Below, piece by piece: positions 44,493-45,983 of a DNA stretch of 45,983 nt; the first letter of the stretch is position 1, and every line of letters starts with the position of its first letter. A program made the position numbers and the translations under genes. Below the pieces are notes generated by a model. That model was not told the origin of the DNA. It worked only from the letters and a program-made list of their open reading frames with translations, and made no database searches. The DNA lies in NCBI GenBank assembly GCA_016124425.1, contig WGNT01000072.1:1-45983 (forward strand). The letters are read 5' to 3'. This DNA is from Cytophagales bacterium. Its GTDB lineage: Bacteria > Bacteroidota > Bacteroidia > Cytophagales > Cyclobacteriaceae.

Positions 44493-44877
44493 ACCCGAGG
44501 CAAATACAGCAAACTACTTAAGATCAATCAGCCTGTTTACGTCTAACCTAAAAAAACGTACTCCAGTATTTATCTTACCGCATGTGGCAATTGTTCAAAG
44601 CTACCATCCATCCAAAGGCATAAATAAAAACGTATCAATTATTAAATCTGCTCCAAATAATGTTTCCTTCGAAGGTATTATACACCGAGCACAGGACATC
44701 TACCGTCAATACCATTTATTAGGTTGAGAAATTTATAAATTCTTGTAAAAGAATAATTTATTGCTGCATTTAAAGAATTAATTCAATTTTAATCGGATGA
44801 AAAATTATATAAAAATAATTATATAAAAACATATTTGTATTTGTAAAAAAAAGATTAATTTTCCAAAAATTATTTAA
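44493..44877. other. Intergenic region upstream of A3
   Basis: 44493-44680 holds nothing I recognise. 44681-44877 is the second copy of the A leader, with the TTATAA-ATTC-TTGTAA version of the inverted repeat at about 44733-44748. As upstream of A1 the final 100 nt are very AT-rich, and no exact promoter match is evident. Confidence 0.5.
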
Positions 44878-45120
44878 ATGAAAAAATTTTTATCAGTCCT
44901 TATTTTTATGGGGCTCAGTATCGTTTCCAGTTTTGGGCAGGAGCAACCTCGTTCTGAGAGGCCTCCTGATATCACGGGAAGCAGCGGATACAGTGTAGGT
45001 ATCAACACCCAATTTATGTTGGATGGGCTTTTTGACCAAAATACGATTACCCCATTGGAGCTGATGGTGCGGAAACGGACAAAAGGGGGTCAAGCTATTA
45101 GGGGTAGAATTAGAGGAATG
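44681..45120 (+). repeat. Direct repeat, copy 2: leader plus 5' end of gene A3
   Basis: Partner of 40908-41349, in the same orientation, offset 3771-3773 bp. Roughly 95% identical by eye over leader and first 70 codons. Confidence 0.9.
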
Positions 45121-45594
45121 TCCCGGTATAATGAACTCAAGCGTCTGGACGAAATAGTTCAAACAATTTCCGTTCAATTATCCGTGGCACTCGGCTACGA
45201 ATGGGGTGCGGCTATCAATAATAAATTCGGATACTACTATGGATTAGATTTCGAATCCGGATGGAAAAATGAAAAAATTATAAGAGATTTTGTTTCTCCT
45301 AGTTCTACATGGGGAGAGGTATTAGTGGAAACAACTAATTTATCAAAACCTCATACTATTGGCATATTGCCGCTAATCGGATTTTCCTATAGCCCATTTT
45401 CAAAATTAAGTATTTCGTTTGAAACGCATTTTGAGAATGTTTTTATCAAAGAAAAGATGAAATCGACCTCGATTTTTGCGCCGGTTGGAGACCCAAATAA
45501 TATTATGGAAGGCTCTTGGGGAGGATATACTCAAAAAACTTCGAAGTTCAACTTTCAACCCTATTCTGGAATTTTTGTTAACCTTAATTTATGA
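44878..45594 (+). CDS. Type A secreted barrel-like protein A3
   Basis: A 238-residue paralogue of A1, identical in length. The signal peptide and residues 1-69 match A1 except at positions 7, 15, 28, 32 and 57. After about residue 81 similarity falls to scattered positions (ALGYEW, KFGYYYGLDFES, ILPLIGFSY) while the strand pattern and the ending SGIFVNLNL keep the barrel character. B2 starts 4 nt after the stop, as B1 does after A1. No family name known to me. Confidence 0.75.
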   Translation: MKKFLSVLIFMGLSIVSSFGQEQPRSERPPDITGSSGYSVGINTQFMLDGLFDQNTITPLELMVRKRTKGGQAIRGRIRGMSRYNELKRLDEIVQTISVQLSVALGYEWGAAINNKFGYYYGLDFESGWKNEKIIRDFVSPSSTWGEVLVETTNLSKPHTIGILPLIGFSYSPFSKLSISFETHFENVFIKEKMKSTSIFAPVGDPNNIMEGSWGGYTQKTSKFNFQPYSGIFVNLNL

Positions 45595-45598
45595 AAAT

Positions 45599-45983
45599 AT
45601 GAAAAATTTTATCGTTACCTTTCTCTTGGCAATTTATTCTTTTTATAGTTATGCCCAATTAAATATTACAGGATCTAAACTAGTTTGTCCTGGGGTTCAA
45701 GAAACATATACAACAGCGCAGCCTTTGTCGGGTTTATGTCAAGTAAAATGGACAGTTACAAATGGCATTTTCCCTTATACTGGAGGTACTGAGGTTATCG
45801 GACCAATCGGAATTTTTACCAGTATTGACGTGATTTGGAATAATGTTCAAGCGTCATCTTCATCTATGGCTCCAACAGGGACAATTAAAGTAGAAAGATT
45901 TAATTGTGATCCAAACTTATCAGATTTAACAAGTTTTACTTTTAACAACGTACTTATATTAACCCTAAATAATATAACACCTA
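45599..45983 (+). CDS. Type B secreted Ig/PKD-like protein B2, cut by the window edge
   Basis: 128 codons are visible from the ATG at 45599. The signal peptide is MKNFIVTFLLAIYSFYSYA with cleavage near AQ. The visible part follows B1: LNITGSKLVCPGVQETYTTA against VISGDRVDVCPGES, WTVTNGIF against WTVTNGVF, VIWNNVQASSSSMAPTG against VIWNNVYATSNSSAPTG, and LTLNNITP against KTLNNVTP. Unlike B1 no frame break is seen in the part available. A T9SS sorting tail is expected beyond the edge but cannot be seen. Confidence 0.78.
   Translation, partial: MKNFIVTFLLAIYSFYSYAQLNITGSKLVCPGVQETYTTAQPLSGLCQVKWTVTNGIFPYTGGTEVIGPIGIFTSIDVIWNNVQASSSSMAPTGTIKVERFNCDPNLSDLTSFTFNNVLILTLNNITP

Noticed and set aside
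1-45983. tRNA, rRNA, CRISPR, transposase or integrase genes
   Set aside because: Looked for by eye; no cloverleaf-like segment, regular short repeat-spacer pattern or recombinase motif was found. A covariance or profile search was not possible.

Overview
The window looks like a chromosomal segment of a Bacteroidota bacterium, most likely a Cytophagales/Cyclobacteriaceae-type marine or freshwater heterotroph. The signs are a type III glutamine synthetase, promoters of the Bacteroidota form TTG-N17-23-TAnnTTTG, type IX secretion (T9SS) sorting tails, a DUF4143 ATPase, a BNR_4/ThuA fusion, and the rsfS-ftsH/birA neighbourhood. The genus is inference. I see no rRNA, tRNA, CRISPR array or transposase.

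Layout. 1-4.6 kb (minus): a secreted ceramidase-like protein cut by the window edge, a secreted BNR/ThuA protein and mtaB. 4.7-10.1 kb (plus): glnN with a clear promoter and terminator, a secreted esterase, a secreted YciI-like protein and corA. 10.3-12.7 kb (minus): a LytS/LytR-type two-component pair preceded by a small coupled ORF. 13.0-17.8 kb (plus): GntP and SulP transporters, a mutarotase-like protein and a group III truncated haemoglobin. 17.9-24.6 kb (minus): a soluble-type sugar dehydrogenase, rnhB overlapping a large GH63/MGH1-like glycosidase, and a glycosyltransferase/metallophosphoesterase pair. 24.7-27.4 kb (minus): an NtrY/NtrC-type pair with a twin palindrome upstream that looks like an enhancer. 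27.6-30.4 kb: a SlyD-like FKBP, two small secreted proteins and lpxH. 30.5-37.6 kb: ftsH-rsfS divergent from birA and ahcY, a lipoprotein, a DECR-type reductase and a small secreted protein. 37.7-39.2 kb (minus): a bicarbonate permease (SbtA) translationally coupled to a protein resembling a degenerate beta-carbonic anhydrase. 39.4-40.7 kb: a DUF4143 ATPase whose promoter carries three phased palindromes.

41-46 kb (plus) is the accessory part. It is an AT-rich array of two gene types. Type A genes encode about 240-residue secreted proteins ending like outer-membrane barrels. Type B genes encode Ig/PKD-like secreted proteins, the complete one ending in a T9SS sorting tail. The order is A1-B1-A2-A3-B2. 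A1 and A3 share an approximately 440-bp, roughly 95% identical block covering leader, signal peptide and N-terminus, after which they diverge sharply. B1 is broken by what looks like a TA-dinucleotide duplication. A hairpin separates B1 from A2. Recombination between the two blocks would delete B1-A2 and put B2 behind the A1 leader. This array is the best candidate for an undescribed surface-variation or barrel/adhesin system.

Most of the remainder is housekeeping: tRNA modification, nitrogen assimilation, lipid A, methyl cycle, membrane proteolysis and ribosome silencing. Around it sit sensing, transport and secreted hydrolases. Nothing was searched against a database; all functional names come from motifs and family knowledge.
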